This document shows, piece after piece, positions 25,981 to 34,653 of a stretch of DNA of 64,000 nt. The notes under the pieces are model-generated. The model ran no database searches. It had not been told where the DNA came from and saw only the letters and a list, made by a program, of their open reading frames with translations. The first letter of the stretch is position 1. Every line of letters begins with the position of its first letter. Position numbers and translations under genes: made by a program. The stretch is taken from contig NZ_FPAC01000003.1 in the NCBI RefSeq assembly GCF_900116105.1, positions 124,001-188,000 of the forward strand, written 5' to 3'. The stretch is from Paenibacillus sp. 453mf (GTDB taxonomy: Bacteria > Bacillota > Bacilli > Paenibacillales > Paenibacillaceae).

Positions 25981-26977
25981 CTGCAAGGTGATCAAAATCA
26001 TTAGGAACAGGAAAGGTAAGATAGAAGGCCGTGCCATGCCCTACAGAAGACTGAACCTCTATATGAATCAGAAGGGATTCGGCCGATTTCTGTGCCAAAT
26101 ACAGACCCATTCCCGTGGCCGCGCTTTCCTGATGCCGGGTCGTTGATGTGAACCCCCGATCAAAAATGCGGGGCAGATCCTTTGGATCAATGCCGCGGCC
26201 AAAATCCTGGATGGTCAGAAGGACATGTCCGTTCTCTTGCCGGCTCTCTACGATAATATCGGAAGCTTCGCTGTATTTGACGGCATTGGTCAGGATCTGC
26301 CTGAGGATGAAGCCGAGCCATTTCGCATCTGTGAGTACCAGAGGCTCTTCCAGCGACACATCAAAGCCGATTCCTTTTTGAATGCACCATGATTTGAGGT
26401 CCCGAATCTCCTTGTAGATAATAGGTTCAAGCGAAGTCTCCTCAATATACAGATCATTCTCGATAAAAGGAATCCGCTTCTGATGAAGCTGCTGATCCAG
26501 GAGGTGGTGAATCCGCAGCCATTCGAATTGAAGCTGGTTCTTGAGCGCATCGTCAGGCAGCCGGTCAATCATGAGCCGCATCGCGGTCAGCGGTGTTTTG
26601 ACCTCGTGAATCCACGAGAGCAGTTCATCCTTCTCCTGCTCAAGGAGCAGAAGACGGCCGGATGCTTCTTTTTTATAATGCAGGGTCTGCATCGTCACTG
26701 CATCCTCCACAACCTGCTCGAAGGGACTCTCGGCGCTCTTGAAGGCTGCAAGATCATAGGTGTGATTCCAGGCCTGCACCTGCCGGAAGAACTTCGTTTC
26801 CTTATGATACCGAATAAAGAAGAACAAAATACAAAGCATGGAGGACAGCAGTGTAATATACAAAATTGGCAGCAGTGGAACAGAGGTATCGATATAGGCG
26901 ACAAACAGCGTCAGCAGCTGCAGGACGAGGATCAGCAGCAGCCAGCTGCGCCGTTCAATGATGAACTTGCGAATCAT
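25973..26977 (-). CDS. bceS: Intramembrane-sensing histidine kinase BceS-like
   Basis: The kinase has two membrane helices at about residues 11-55 with almost no extracellular loop, as in BceS-type kinases that sense through the partner transporter. The phosphorylated histidine is about residue 124 in SWIHEVKTPL, and the ATPase part has LRQILTNAVKYS, IQDFGRGID and ATGMGLYLAQKS. I chose ATG 26977 (MIRKFIIERRSW), as the 48 upstream codons overlap the response regulator and look non-coding. It overlaps the regulator's stop by four bases. Confidence 0.92.
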   Translation of the reverse strand: MIRKFIIERRSWLLLILVLQLLTLFVAYIDTSVPLLPILYITLLSSMLCILFFFIRYHKETKFFRQVQAWNHTYDLAAFKSAESPFEQVVEDAVTMQTLHYKKEASGRLLLLEQEKDELLSWIHEVKTPLTAMRLMIDRLPDDALKNQLQFEWLRIHHLLDQQLHQKRIPFIENDLYIEETSLEPIIYKEIRDLKSWCIQKGIGFDVSLEEPLVLTDAKWLGFILRQILTNAVKYSEASDIIVESRQENGHVLLTIQDFGRGIDPKDLPRIFDRGFTSTTRHQESAATGMGLYLAQKSAESLLIHIEVQSSVGHGTAFYLTFPVPNDFDHLAGM

Positions 26978-27663
26978 GGGGCAGCCTCTTCCGTTGCCAT
27001 ATAACCCTGTCCAACTTTGGTTTCGATATAAGCACCAAGGCCGATCGTTTCGAGCTTCTTGCGCAGGCGGTTCACATTGACGGTGAGCGTGTTGTCGCTC
27101 ACAAAATGCTCGTTGTCCCATAGGCTCTTAATCAGCTCTTCCCGGCCGATGATTTGGTTCTTCTGCTCAATCAGCATCTTGAGGATGAACATCTCATTTT
27201 TCGTCAGCTCTGCTGTACCCTGATCATTTGAAATGGTGTTCTTCACATATTCTACAGCTGCTCCCCTCCAGGTCTTAAGCTGGATCGGCTCTGTATTGTA
27301 ATTGTAGACACGGCGGAGCGTGGCCTGGATCTTGGCGATCAGGACATCGAAATGAAACGGCTTCTGAATGAAGTCGTCAGCGCCGAGCTGCATGGACATG
27401 ACCATATCCGTCGGATGGTCACGGGATGACAGAAAGATGATGGGAACGTTGGAGTGGGCCCGAATCATGCGGCACCAATGAAACCCGTCGAATTTGGGAA
27501 GCTGGATATCGATAATGACAAGATCGGGCTGGGTATCTGCAAACTCCTGCATGACTTTATCAAAATTTTGTACACCGTATGTATTATAAGACCACTGCGA
27601 TAAGCGGTTCTTTATTTCCTGAAACAAGGTCAGATCATCCTCGATGAGCATGATTGTGAACAT
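26974..27663 (-). CDS. bceR: OmpR-family response regulator BceR-like
   Basis: The receiver domain carries the acidic pair in MLIEDD, and the phosphoacceptor is about D52 in LVIIDIQLPKFDG. The C-terminal winged-helix domain has NTLTVNVNRLRKKLE. The start MFTIMLIEDD aligns with B. subtilis BceR (MFKLLLIEDD), so I placed it at 27663 rather than five codons upstream. With bceS, bceA and bceB it forms one four-gene minus-strand module. It probably binds the palindrome at 25957-25980 to induce bceAB. Confidence 0.93.
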   Translation of the reverse strand: MFTIMLIEDDLTLFQEIKNRLSQWSYNTYGVQNFDKVMQEFADTQPDLVIIDIQLPKFDGFHWCRMIRAHSNVPIIFLSSRDHPTDMVMSMQLGADDFIQKPFHFDVLIAKIQATLRRVYNYNTEPIQLKTWRGAAVEYVKNTISNDQGTAELTKNEMFILKMLIEQKNQIIGREELIKSLWDNEHFVSDNTLTVNVNRLRKKLETIGLGAYIETKVGQGYMATEEAAP

Positions 27664-27967
27664 AAGACAAGCCACCACATTTCTATATAGATTACTACAG
27701 TCAGTGTATAGGAAATTCTTTACTGATTAAAGATACTATAATTGAAGTGCAAATGGATATCCTTAAGTCAATTGAGAGAGAATTAACACAATCTACTTCT
27801 CCTATTTATCAAGCCATCTTATACTCTAAAGTCAGCTGATCATGTGTATGCTGATATTCAAAATCAAACGAGAGAATATTATGAGGCATACTCAGTGCTA
27901 GGTTCAATATACTGTAAAGGGTTAATAATGAGCATACGCACAACTTTACAGAAAAGAGGGCTGCATC
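27664..27967 (+). other. Intergenic region with a possible decayed small ORF
   Basis: On the plus strand ATG 27753 starts a 28-residue frame, MDILKSIERELTQSTSPIYQ and on to a stop at 27837-27839. A second frame continues with ADHVYADIQNQTREYYEAY and SVLGSIYCKG without its own start. Joined by one frameshift they could be a small protein of about 70 residues. I do not recognise it. The left part should contain the bceR promoter on the minus strand, but no clear hexamers stand out. Confidence 0.25.
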
Positions 27968-28099
27968 ATGGTAAATAAAGATACCCAAAATAATGAAGAA
28001 GACAAAGCCATCCGTGATGATGAACCGGACCAATTCGAGAAGACCGGCAGCAGGACGGGCGAGGACGACGAAGAGAAGTCGGAGCAAAACAACGCGTAA
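27968..28099 (+). CDS. Small hydrophilic acidic protein (43 aa)
   Basis: This short gene encodes MVNKDTQNNEEDKAIRDDEP and on to QNNA, 43 residues, mostly charged or polar and probably disordered. It is supported by AGAGGG six bases before the ATG and by a strong terminator eleven bases after the stop. No family is recognised. Similar small charged proteins are common in sporulating Bacillales, but a role is not inferable. Confidence 0.6.
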   Translation: MVNKDTQNNEEDKAIRDDEPDQFEKTGSRTGEDDEEKSEQNNA

Positions 28100-28109
28100 G
28101 CCAAAGACC

Positions 28110-28147
28110 AAACACCCTTTCGTGGATAAGACGAGAGGGTGTTTTTA
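28110..28147 (+). terminator. Terminator of the 43-aa gene
   Basis: AAACACCCT pairs with AGGGTGTTT around a 17-base loop, followed by TTATT. The A-rich left arm also gives a T run for the minus strand, but the multicopper oxidase gene ends 22 bases away on that strand, so it may serve both. Confidence 0.75.
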
Positions 28148-28169
28148 TTAAACGGCTTTATTCTGATCC

Positions 28170-29585
28170 TTACTCCACAATAACGCTGGCTTCCATACTC
28201 GGATGCGTAGCACAATAGTATTTATAGGTACCTTTCTCATGGAAGGTATAGCTGAATTCCTCCCCAGGTCCGAGATGGCGGCTGTCGAAGGCACCTGCCA
28301 AATTTGTCACCGTATGAAAGACAGGATCCTGGTTCTCCCAGGTTACGGTTGTTCCGGCTTTGATTCGAAGCTCCTTGACTGAATACTTCATGTGGCTGAT
28401 CGCTACCATAACTTCTTCCCGGGCCTCTTCTGAGGGGGAGACAGGAGCCATGATTGCACCTGTTATGCTGCTATGCTGTTCTTGCTCTTTATGATCCCCA
28501 TGCCCCTCATGTCCTGACGCAGGTCCTTTATCACCGATAATGACCATCGTATGCATGCCGCCGGGATAGGCTCCATTGTTGGTATTGTCGACAACGTTAT
28601 GGCTGTGGAAGGGGTAGGTGCCTTCCTGAATGAATGTAATGAGCAGATCGTAGCGCTCGCCTGGTCCAACATTTACAGTGTCCTTCTCAAGAGGGGCAGG
28701 AAGCGGCCTGCCGTCGGATGCGATGACCTGAAAATGATGTCCGTGCAGATGCATGGCATGAGGCCAGTATCCGGAATTGATGATGCGGACGAGCACCCGT
28801 TCCCCAAGCTTGCCTGTGATCACCGTACCTGGGTCCTTCTCGGTGTCAGGATAGGCCTTGCCATTGATTGTAAAATAGGTAGGCTTGAAGTCGGTACGGT
28901 CATACTTTTTCCCCTCCTGCACGGCCTTATGCCACACCGGGTCAATCTCGTTCAGTACGAAAGAGTATTCTTTATCGTATTTCGGACCACCAGTCCATGC
29001 CTCATTAGCTCCATTCTTTGCTTTGACAATAAAAGCGCCGGTCATCCCCATCTGGAGATGCTCGATCGTATCGACATGACAGTGATAGAAGTAGGTTCCT
29101 GCATGCTCGGCCTTAAATTTGTAGGTGAAGCTGTCTCCGACCAGCAAATCTTTAGAGGTATGCGGTACACCGTCGTTTGCCTGATCCGTATCGAGCCCAT
29201 GAAAGTGAATCGTATGCGCGACCTGTTTGATTCCCTTCTGGGAGGTACCTAGATTGGTTAAGGTAACCTCTACTTGATCTCCTTCATTAACGGTGAGGGT
29301 AGGGGCAGGATATCCGGCAGACCCCTTTTCTCTTTGCTCACTATACCCCCACACGTACACAGATGTGTCATCCGGGAGCTTGAGAGTGCCGTCGGTAGCA
29401 TAGAGTTGAAAATGCTTGGTCGCCTGAAGAGACGTATTCTTCTCGCTTGGGATATGAGAAGCAGCCGCTGCAGAGATACCAGGCTCAGATCGGAGCATTA
29501 TATTTATATTTGAAAATAAAAACATAACCATGAGCAGGATTATGACTGTACGGAACAGAAGTGCTTTTCTGGATGAATTTATCAT
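28170..29585 (-). CDS. Multicopper oxidase with C-terminal cupredoxin domain
   Basis: This exported oxidase has an N-terminal membrane or signal segment (FRTVIILLMVMFLFSN), then copper-oxidase domains. Ligands are visible in HTIHFHGLDTDQ, YFYHCHVDTIEHLQMGM, HAMHLHGHHFQV and FHSHNVVDN. A His-rich linker (GHEGHGDHKEQEQH) leads to a separate plastocyanin-like domain ending HTVTNLAGAF and YYCATHPSMEASVIVE, with His, Cys, His and Met for a type 1 copper. I chose ATG 29585 (MINSSRKALLF) after GAAAGGA; the longer frame runs into the transposase relic. It may oxidise copper or iron, or phenolics; the substrate is unproven. Confidence 0.85.
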   Translation of the reverse strand: MINSSRKALLFRTVIILLMVMFLFSNINIMLRSEPGISAAAASHIPSEKNTSLQATKHFQLYATDGTLKLPDDTSVYVWGYSEQREKGSAGYPAPTLTVNEGDQVEVTLTNLGTSQKGIKQVAHTIHFHGLDTDQANDGVPHTSKDLLVGDSFTYKFKAEHAGTYFYHCHVDTIEHLQMGMTGAFIVKAKNGANEAWTGGPKYDKEYSFVLNEIDPVWHKAVQEGKKYDRTDFKPTYFTINGKAYPDTEKDPGTVITGKLGERVLVRIINSGYWPHAMHLHGHHFQVIASDGRPLPAPLEKDTVNVGPGERYDLLITFIQEGTYPFHSHNVVDNTNNGAYPGGMHTMVIIGDKGPASGHEGHGDHKEQEQHSSITGAIMAPVSPSEEAREEVMVAISHMKYSVKELRIKAGTTVTWENQDPVFHTVTNLAGAFDSRHLGPGEEFSYTFHEKGTYKYYCATHPSMEASVIVE

Positions 29586-29638
29586 ATATTGTTCCTTTCC
29601 CCTTGAAATTGGGTACATGTAACAGAGATATTGAACAC

Positions 29639-29905
29639 TCCCACCACCTAATGAGGCGGGGGATTCTTGGATTGTCAAACCCATCGGTTTGAAGTTGCCC
29701 TGCTTGTGTCGTCCCGATCATGGCACGTCCTGCAGGATGGACAACTCCATTCCCGTATAGATAGAAGTTTGACCTCTGGATTCACACAAAGCCGCAAAGA
29801 TGGCAGGCTTGGCTTGTGGGTGCGATCGTGTCCGCAAATTTCAAGGTGCGTTCATACCATTTCGCTTTATAAGTAAGCGTTCAAACTCACCCTTGTAAGC
29901 CTTTT
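29639..29905 (-). pseudogene. IS200/IS605-family TnpB C-terminal relic with right-end hairpin
   Basis: On the minus strand, pieces in different frames read TYKAKWYERTLKFADTIAPT, SQACHLCGFV and LLSIREWSCPSCRTCHDRD, the zinc-finger C-terminus of TnpB (IS1341-type). A frameshift separates the two CxxC pairs, and the nuclease domain is missing. The + strand at 29639-29666 (CTCCCACCACCTAATGAGGC and on) is a GC-rich hairpin typical of the right end of such elements, where transposon-encoded guide RNA is normally specified. The element is dead. Confidence 0.7.
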
Positions 29906-30080
29906 TTACCAACATGCCTAAATCGAAACATTTGATCACGCTAAGCGTCTATATATTTAGGATACTGGCATGCAGTTTAAGTCAAAACCTTCTTTAGATT
30001 ATTTGTTAGGATGATCGAATTTATGAGTTCTGCTTGAAAATAGATAGCCGCAAGGATTTAACAGGGGAGGAATATGCGCA

Positions 30081-31448
30081 GTGGGGAAATACATATCCAT
30101 AATACTTATTTTCTTAATCATCAGTATGAGTGTTGCCGGACAAGCCTCCTTTGCCAAAGCGTACAACGAAGAGATATTTATTGAAGATGAGGCACTATCC
30201 TATGGGTTAAAGTCCATTCTTAATAAGCCGGCAAATGAGCCGCTCACGGCAGAAGATTTGGCCTCCTTGACTGTTGTTGATCTGCGGAGCCTGGGAATCA
30301 AGAGCCTGGCTGGACTGGAGCATGCGGTAAACATGACTCATCTGAGGCTCTCCGGCAATGAAATATCGGATCTTGCACCCATAAGTGAAATAGAGACACT
30401 GCGGGAAGTGGATGTAAGGAATAACTATGTCACTTCAATCGAGGAGTTAGCAGGGCTTACGGATTTGGGAAGACTGTACATAAGCAATAATGGAGTTGCA
30501 TCAATTGAGGCCGTCAGGAACTTTCCCCGGTTACATACCCTTCTGATCAGTGGCAATCCGGTACAGAGCCTGAACGCGCTGGAAGAAGCCAAGGCATTAA
30601 GCTGGCTGGAAGCGACAGACAATGGAATTACAGATATTTCAGTGCTCGCTGAGCTTCCAAGCCTTCGGTATATTCAGCTGGACAATAATCATATCGAAAA
30701 TTTGTCCCCTCTTGAGCATCTGACAGAAACGCTTGAGGGAATCAGTATGAACAATAATGAAATCACCGATATAGCACCTCTTGCAAGCCTGACGAGCTTA
30801 AGGTCGATTAAGCTGGCCAATAACCAGATCTATGATCTGGCACCTCTGGAGGATTTGGCAGAGCTCAGTGAACTGCAGCTATCAGGCAATCGAATATGGG
30901 ATATTTCGCCCCTTGCAGATCATGACTTTATTTATTTTCCGGCAAACAGGAATGGAAACGTACAAGAATACTATTCCTTGGGACTCGCTGACAACTATTT
31001 GGACTTAAGCGAAGGAAGCGATACATTAGACATTTTTGAGAAAATAACGGCGAATGACAGAGACAAACGATCTCAAGGCGAGCTGCAGCGCTTAATCATC
31101 GGATCAAGCACAGCCTACGCCGGAAGCGTGGGGTTTCCTTTGGAAAGCGCCCCTTACATAAGCGACAACCGCACCTACGTGCCGCTTCGTTTTGCAGCAG
31201 AGCAGCTGGGGGCTGACGTTGAGTGGAATCAAGATTTGAGTGAAGTTACGATTCAGAACGGAGAAACAACGATTCGCTGGAGGGAAGGGAGCAGGCAAGT
31301 GGATGTGGATGGAAGAATTGAACGGTATGATGTGCCGCTGATGAAGCAGCATGGCAGTTTGTTCGTTCCTGTCCGCTTCATATCCGATCAGCTGAATGCA
31401 GACACGGCTTTTATCAACAAAACGAAGACGACGCTTATTTTTGACTGA
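30081..31448 (+). CDS. Secreted leucine-rich-repeat protein with copper amine oxidase-like C-terminus
   Basis: A signal peptide (to about residue 26, ASFAKA) leads to ten or so leucine-rich repeats at about residues 60-300, of the internalin-like type LxxLxxNxIxDIxPL (for example NNEITDIAPLASLTSLRSI). The C-terminal 115 residues form a copper-amine-oxidase N-terminal-like domain with NRTYVPLRFAAEQLGADVEW and GSLFVPVRFISDQLNAD, common on Paenibacillus surface proteins. No enzyme activity is indicated; binding or adhesion is likely. I kept GTG 30081 after GGGGAGG; the ATG at 30074 is in another frame. Confidence 0.8.
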   Translation: MGKYISIILIFLIISMSVAGQASFAKAYNEEIFIEDEALSYGLKSILNKPANEPLTAEDLASLTVVDLRSLGIKSLAGLEHAVNMTHLRLSGNEISDLAPISEIETLREVDVRNNYVTSIEELAGLTDLGRLYISNNGVASIEAVRNFPRLHTLLISGNPVQSLNALEEAKALSWLEATDNGITDISVLAELPSLRYIQLDNNHIENLSPLEHLTETLEGISMNNNEITDIAPLASLTSLRSIKLANNQIYDLAPLEDLAELSELQLSGNRIWDISPLADHDFIYFPANRNGNVQEYYSLGLADNYLDLSEGSDTLDIFEKITANDRDKRSQGELQRLIIGSSTAYAGSVGFPLESAPYISDNRTYVPLRFAAEQLGADVEWNQDLSEVTIQNGETTIRWREGSRQVDVDGRIERYDVPLMKQHGSLFVPVRFISDQLNADTAFINKTKTTLIFD

Positions 31449-31644
31449 TGAAAATATTAATATATCCTTGAAAAGTAGAGCAATAGAGCGGATTATAGCT
31501 AATCAATGTCTACTGTCATCATTTCTCAACAATTGATGTACAAGGATATTTATGCATTTCTTATAAAAAATAGGTTTACATATTTTCCCTCTAAATATAG
31601 TATGAAGGAGTACGTTCATAACATTTAAGGGGGAGAGCAATATT

Positions 31645-33153
31645 ATTAATCGTAAATCTTTTAAGTGGCTTGCCGCGCCACTCATTCTGATGCTGGTCGT
31701 ATTAACCGGCTGCCAGTCAGTAGGTGGATTTGATGTTAATTCAGCAATACTAGGAAGCAAGGATAAATTATATCAGCCGATGGAGTCTCGTGAGACGCTC
31801 GAGCTGGAAGTTACGCCGTCTGCAAATGCAACTGCAGAAGACAAAGAAATGATAGATTTATTAAACTCCATATCTGTACATATTGATAGCGCGAAAACGG
31901 AAGATATGGATAATGCTTCGGTTACAGGCTCTGTATACTATTTGGATAATGAAATCCCGTTCCTCTTTAGCATGGATAAAGCAGGGTTTGCTCTAGATAT
32001 TGAGGGTGCGGAGAAGCCGGTCTACTTCTCATTGGGGGAAGAGACAGAAACACCAGAGATGACAGAATATTATGAGCAGGTAGAGGATGTAACCTGGCAA
32101 TTGGCAAGCTTCTTAGTGAAGCATTTGCCTAATCCAGACACGATCTCGGTTGCGAAGGCACAAGAGACGGTTAACGGGGAACAGCTTGATCTCACTCATC
32201 TTCACGTGGAGATCAGCGGCACGGAGATGGTCGAGCTTATCCGTCCTTTCCTGGCCTCTGTTGCTGAAGATGAGGAGGGCTTGAAGCAGCTTATCGGCAA
32301 TCTCTACGATGCGATCTCGGTCATGTTTGTTGCGATTGAAGCAGAAGATGAGTCGCTTGAAGGAGCTTCGGAATTCCTGTCTCCGGAATCTAAGGATACG
32401 ACTGTAGCGATGATTCATGGTGCGATTACAGGGTATCTGGATGAGCTCCTTGTGGATTATGATCAGGAAGTTGAGAAATTGTTCAATGAAACACCAGAGC
32501 TGAAGACAGTATTCGGCGATGATACGAATCTTACAGTAGATTATTATTTCGACAGCGAGCTGAATGCCCGCAAAGCAGCTGCAGAGCTGAAGGTAGCCAT
32601 TCCGGCATCGGATGAACTGCCTATCAGTGAAATTAAGCTTGCAAGTACCTCTGAGATATGGAACCACGGCACAGAAGTCAAGGCGGATAAGGTCGACACT
32701 TCAAATGGCGTTCTTGATGTGATGTATGGTGAAGCAACTACAGGCGAAATCCTGCGTAATTTTGAAGGATCCGCGCCGGTGTATGAGCTGCTGATGGACT
32801 CCGGTATGACCAGCATGTTCACTTATCTTGATCCGGAAGACGAGTACTACGGAGTGGTGAATAACGACGGTACCGGGTTCGTAGCCCTTCGTAATTTCGC
32901 AGATCAGTTTGAAGCGGATGTGAAATGGACCAAAGGTTCGAATCAGATTGTAGTTACGAATGACCTGACACTTGAGCAGTCCACTTATACGCTGGGCTCC
33001 AATCAAGCTGTCGTCAATGGAGAGACGGTAACCCTGCCTTCTGCGCCTTATATGGAGCATGGGATGGTCTATGTTCCACTGCGTTCCATTGCAGAAGCAT
33101 TGGATGCAACGGTTACGTTTGAAGACGACTGGTATACCGTAGAACGCATGTAA
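31645..33153 (+). CDS. Lipoprotein with copper amine oxidase-like C-terminal domain
   Basis: The frame without an early ATG reads NRKSFKWLAAPLILMLVVLT then GC, a complete lipoprotein signal with lipobox LTGC. The only in-frame ATG (31690) would leave just seven residues before the cysteine. A strong AAGGGGGAGA sits just before two ATT codons at 31642 and 31645, so translation probably begins at ATT, as rarely seen elsewhere. The body (about 40-370) is an unrecognised mostly acidic domain. The last 110 residues are copper-amine-oxidase N-terminal-like (GFVALRNFADQFEADVKW, MVYVPLRSIAEALDATV). The start is uncertain, the gene is not. Confidence 0.75.
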   Translation: MNRKSFKWLAAPLILMLVVLTGCQSVGGFDVNSAILGSKDKLYQPMESRETLELEVTPSANATAEDKEMIDLLNSISVHIDSAKTEDMDNASVTGSVYYLDNEIPFLFSMDKAGFALDIEGAEKPVYFSLGEETETPEMTEYYEQVEDVTWQLASFLVKHLPNPDTISVAKAQETVNGEQLDLTHLHVEISGTEMVELIRPFLASVAEDEEGLKQLIGNLYDAISVMFVAIEAEDESLEGASEFLSPESKDTTVAMIHGAITGYLDELLVDYDQEVEKLFNETPELKTVFGDDTNLTVDYYFDSELNARKAAAELKVAIPASDELPISEIKLASTSEIWNHGTEVKADKVDTSNGVLDVMYGEATTGEILRNFEGSAPVYELLMDSGMTSMFTYLDPEDEYYGVVNNDGTGFVALRNFADQFEADVKWTKGSNQIVVTNDLTLEQSTYTLGSNQAVVNGETVTLPSAPYMEHGMVYVPLRSIAEALDATVTFEDDWYTVERM

Positions 33154-33180
33154 TAGCATGGTATTGTAAGATGAGCACAT

Positions 33181-33225
33181 AGCTGATCAATGCTGCCGAT
33201 GGCGGTATTGATCAGCTTTTTTTAT
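33181..33225 (+). terminator. Terminator after the lipoprotein gene
   Basis: AGCTGATCAATGCTGCC pairs with GGCGGTATTGATCAGCT with one or two imperfections around GAT, followed by seven T residues. Confidence 0.9.
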
Positions 33226-33319
33226 ATTCAGCTCAAGAAAAGTCTGAGAAGGAAAAAGTCCATGTTTTGTCCGGGTCGAATACTCTATAATGGCTAGGCA
33301 AGTAGGGAGGAGGAGAGGT

Positions 33320-33574
33320 ATGGAGACAGCTTCAGTGAAGCAGGTCACACTTTCTGCAACGAAAGAATGGATCATGCATTCCCGATTTAACGGACAGGAC
33401 TATCGAATTTGTGTTTATTGTCCAGTAGAGGAGCCTCCAGCAGAAGGCTTTCCTATCATTTATACACTGGATGGCAATGCGACCTTTGCGATGACATCGG
33501 AAATGATTCGCATTCAATCGGTGAGACGGGAGAAGACGGGGGTCGTTCCAGCGATTGTGGTCGGTATTGGCTAA
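33320..33574 (+). pseudogene. Truncated siderophore esterase (BesA/IroE-like)
   Basis: ATG 33320 after AGGAGGAGAGG starts a frame with WIMHSRFNGQDYRICVYCPV, FPIIYTLDGNATFAMTSEM and TGVVPAIVVGIG. This is the first third of the esterases that hydrolyse ferri-siderophores (B. subtilis BesA for bacillibactin). It stops after 84 residues, where the family has about 280, with no nucleophile serine region. A terminator follows four bases later, so the rest was removed, probably by one deletion. A shortened protein may be made but should be inactive. Confidence 0.8.
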
Positions 33575-33577
33575 TAG

Positions 33578-33611
33578 GGACAGGGGTAGTGCAGGGCTCC
33601 TGTCCTTTTTT
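33578..33611 (+). terminator. Terminator of the esterase fragment
   Basis: GGACAGG pairs with CCTGTCC around 14 bases and is followed by TTTTTT. Confidence 0.85.
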
Positions 33612-33722
33612 ATAAGCCCATCGGTTCATTCATTTCGCATAATTGAATCGTGCATGATAGAATGAAGAAGGCGCTAAGTTATGACGTGCCAATCCCCATA
33701 CGGAAAAAGGAGTGTATGACGA

Positions 33723-34118
33723 ATGGCTTTGACATTTAAGAATATGATTGAAGAAGCACTGAAGCATGTATCCGGGGTTAGCTCCCAGGAAGCAAAGCAG
33801 CAGATTGCTGACAAACCGAACACACTGGTGATCGATGTACAGGATGCGGCTGATGCCGGTGCTTGCGGCCTGATTCCGAGCAGTGTCAACATCTCTCTTG
33901 GTATGCTGCCGATCCGTGCAGATCTTGAGCTGCCAGCCGAGCTTCGTGATGAGCGTCTATCTGATCGCAGCCGTCCTGTCCTTGTTACCTGCGGTGCAGG
34001 CGGACAAGCTACTCTAGGTGCTTATATTTTGCATCAAATGGGCTTTACTGACGTTCATTTTATTGATGGCGGTACAGCGGCCTGGAAACAAGCAGGCTTT
34101 GATGTAGAAGCATTGTAA
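33723..34118 (+). CDS. Rhodanese-like domain protein
   Basis: This is a 131-residue single-domain rhodanese (sulfurtransferase). LVIDVQDAADAGACGLIPSS is the first half and the catalytic cysteine is in LVTCGAGGQATLGA (about residue 93), followed by DVHFIDGGTAAWKQAG. It could carry persulfide sulfur; the active-site loop CGAGGQA differs from the classical CRxGxR. ATG 33723 follows AAGGAGTGTATGACG. A terminator follows, so it is monocistronic. Confidence 0.88.
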   Translation: MALTFKNMIEEALKHVSGVSSQEAKQQIADKPNTLVIDVQDAADAGACGLIPSSVNISLGMLPIRADLELPAELRDERLSDRSRPVLVTCGAGGQATLGAYILHQMGFTDVHFIDGGTAAWKQAGFDVEAL

Positions 34119-34154
34119 GAGATGTAGACCTATCGATCACATAAAAGTAATAAG

Positions 34155-34206
34155 AAAGAACGCCGGGCACCCTTTTTCTAAGATGGGCAGCCGGCGTTCT
34201 TTTGCG
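34155..34206. terminator. Terminator between the rhodanese and HxlR genes
   Basis: AAAGAACGCCGG pairs perfectly with CCGGCGTTCTTT with a 24-base loop between convergent genes. Confidence 0.85.
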
Positions 34207-34225
34207 TTCTTTTATCAGGAATAGA

Positions 34226-34606
34226 CTAATTGACCGAATGCTCTTCCTTCTTGTTCAAAATGCTGTCCTCCAGCACGCCGGATAGACTGTCATGCTCTTT
34301 GATGATGTGGCATTCTCCCCAATTGCACATGGAGTCCAGAATCGGTTTGAGGCTCCAGCCATACTCGGTCAGCTCATATTCCACCCGCGGCGGGACCTCG
34401 TTATAGCTGATACGATTTACGATACCGTCCTCCTCAAGCTCACGAAGCTGCTGGGTCAGCATTTTTTGCGTAATGTTGGGCATCAGCCTGCGAAGATCAC
34501 TGGTTCGCTTCCTGCCGTGAGTCAGATGACAGAGAATGACGCTCTTCCACTTTCCACCGATGACCTCAAGTGTTGCTTCCACAGAGATGTTATATTTCTT
34601 AGTCAT
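34226..34606 (-). CDS. HxlR-family transcriptional regulator
   Basis: This winged-helix regulator of about 126 residues shows TLEVIGGKWKSVILCHLTHG, then RRLMPNITQKMLTQQLRELE and VPPRVEYELTEYG, the HxlR (DUF24) signature. Such proteins sense aldehydes, quinones or thiol stress through a cysteine near the N-terminus; here a cysteine lies in VILCHL. I chose ATG 34606 (MTKKYNISVEATL) as the family start, with the frame open 9 codons further up. Upstream, a palindrome at 34639-34653 and the stump of an aldo/keto reductase suggest its former target. Confidence 0.87.
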   Translation of the reverse strand: MTKKYNISVEATLEVIGGKWKSVILCHLTHGRKRTSDLRRLMPNITQKMLTQQLRELEEDGIVNRISYNEVPPRVEYELTEYGWSLKPILDSMCNWGECHIIKEHDSLSGVLEDSILNKKEEHSVN

Positions 34607-34638
34607 GTACTTCTCATCCCTTTCCAAAGGCACTAAAA

Positions 34639-34653
34639 AGTACCTATAGTACT
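34639..34653. promoter_or_regulatory. Candidate HxlR operator
   Basis: AGTAC-CTATA-GTACT is a 15-bp palindrome with a 5-base centre, 33 bases upstream of the chosen HxlR start. It fits autoregulation and control of the divergent gene, now truncated. Confidence 0.55.

Noticed and set aside
29586..29684. Upstream extension of the multicopper oxidase frame
   Set aside because: The added residues come from the transposase relic and contain no signal sequence. The ATG at 29585 has a binding site and a signal segment.
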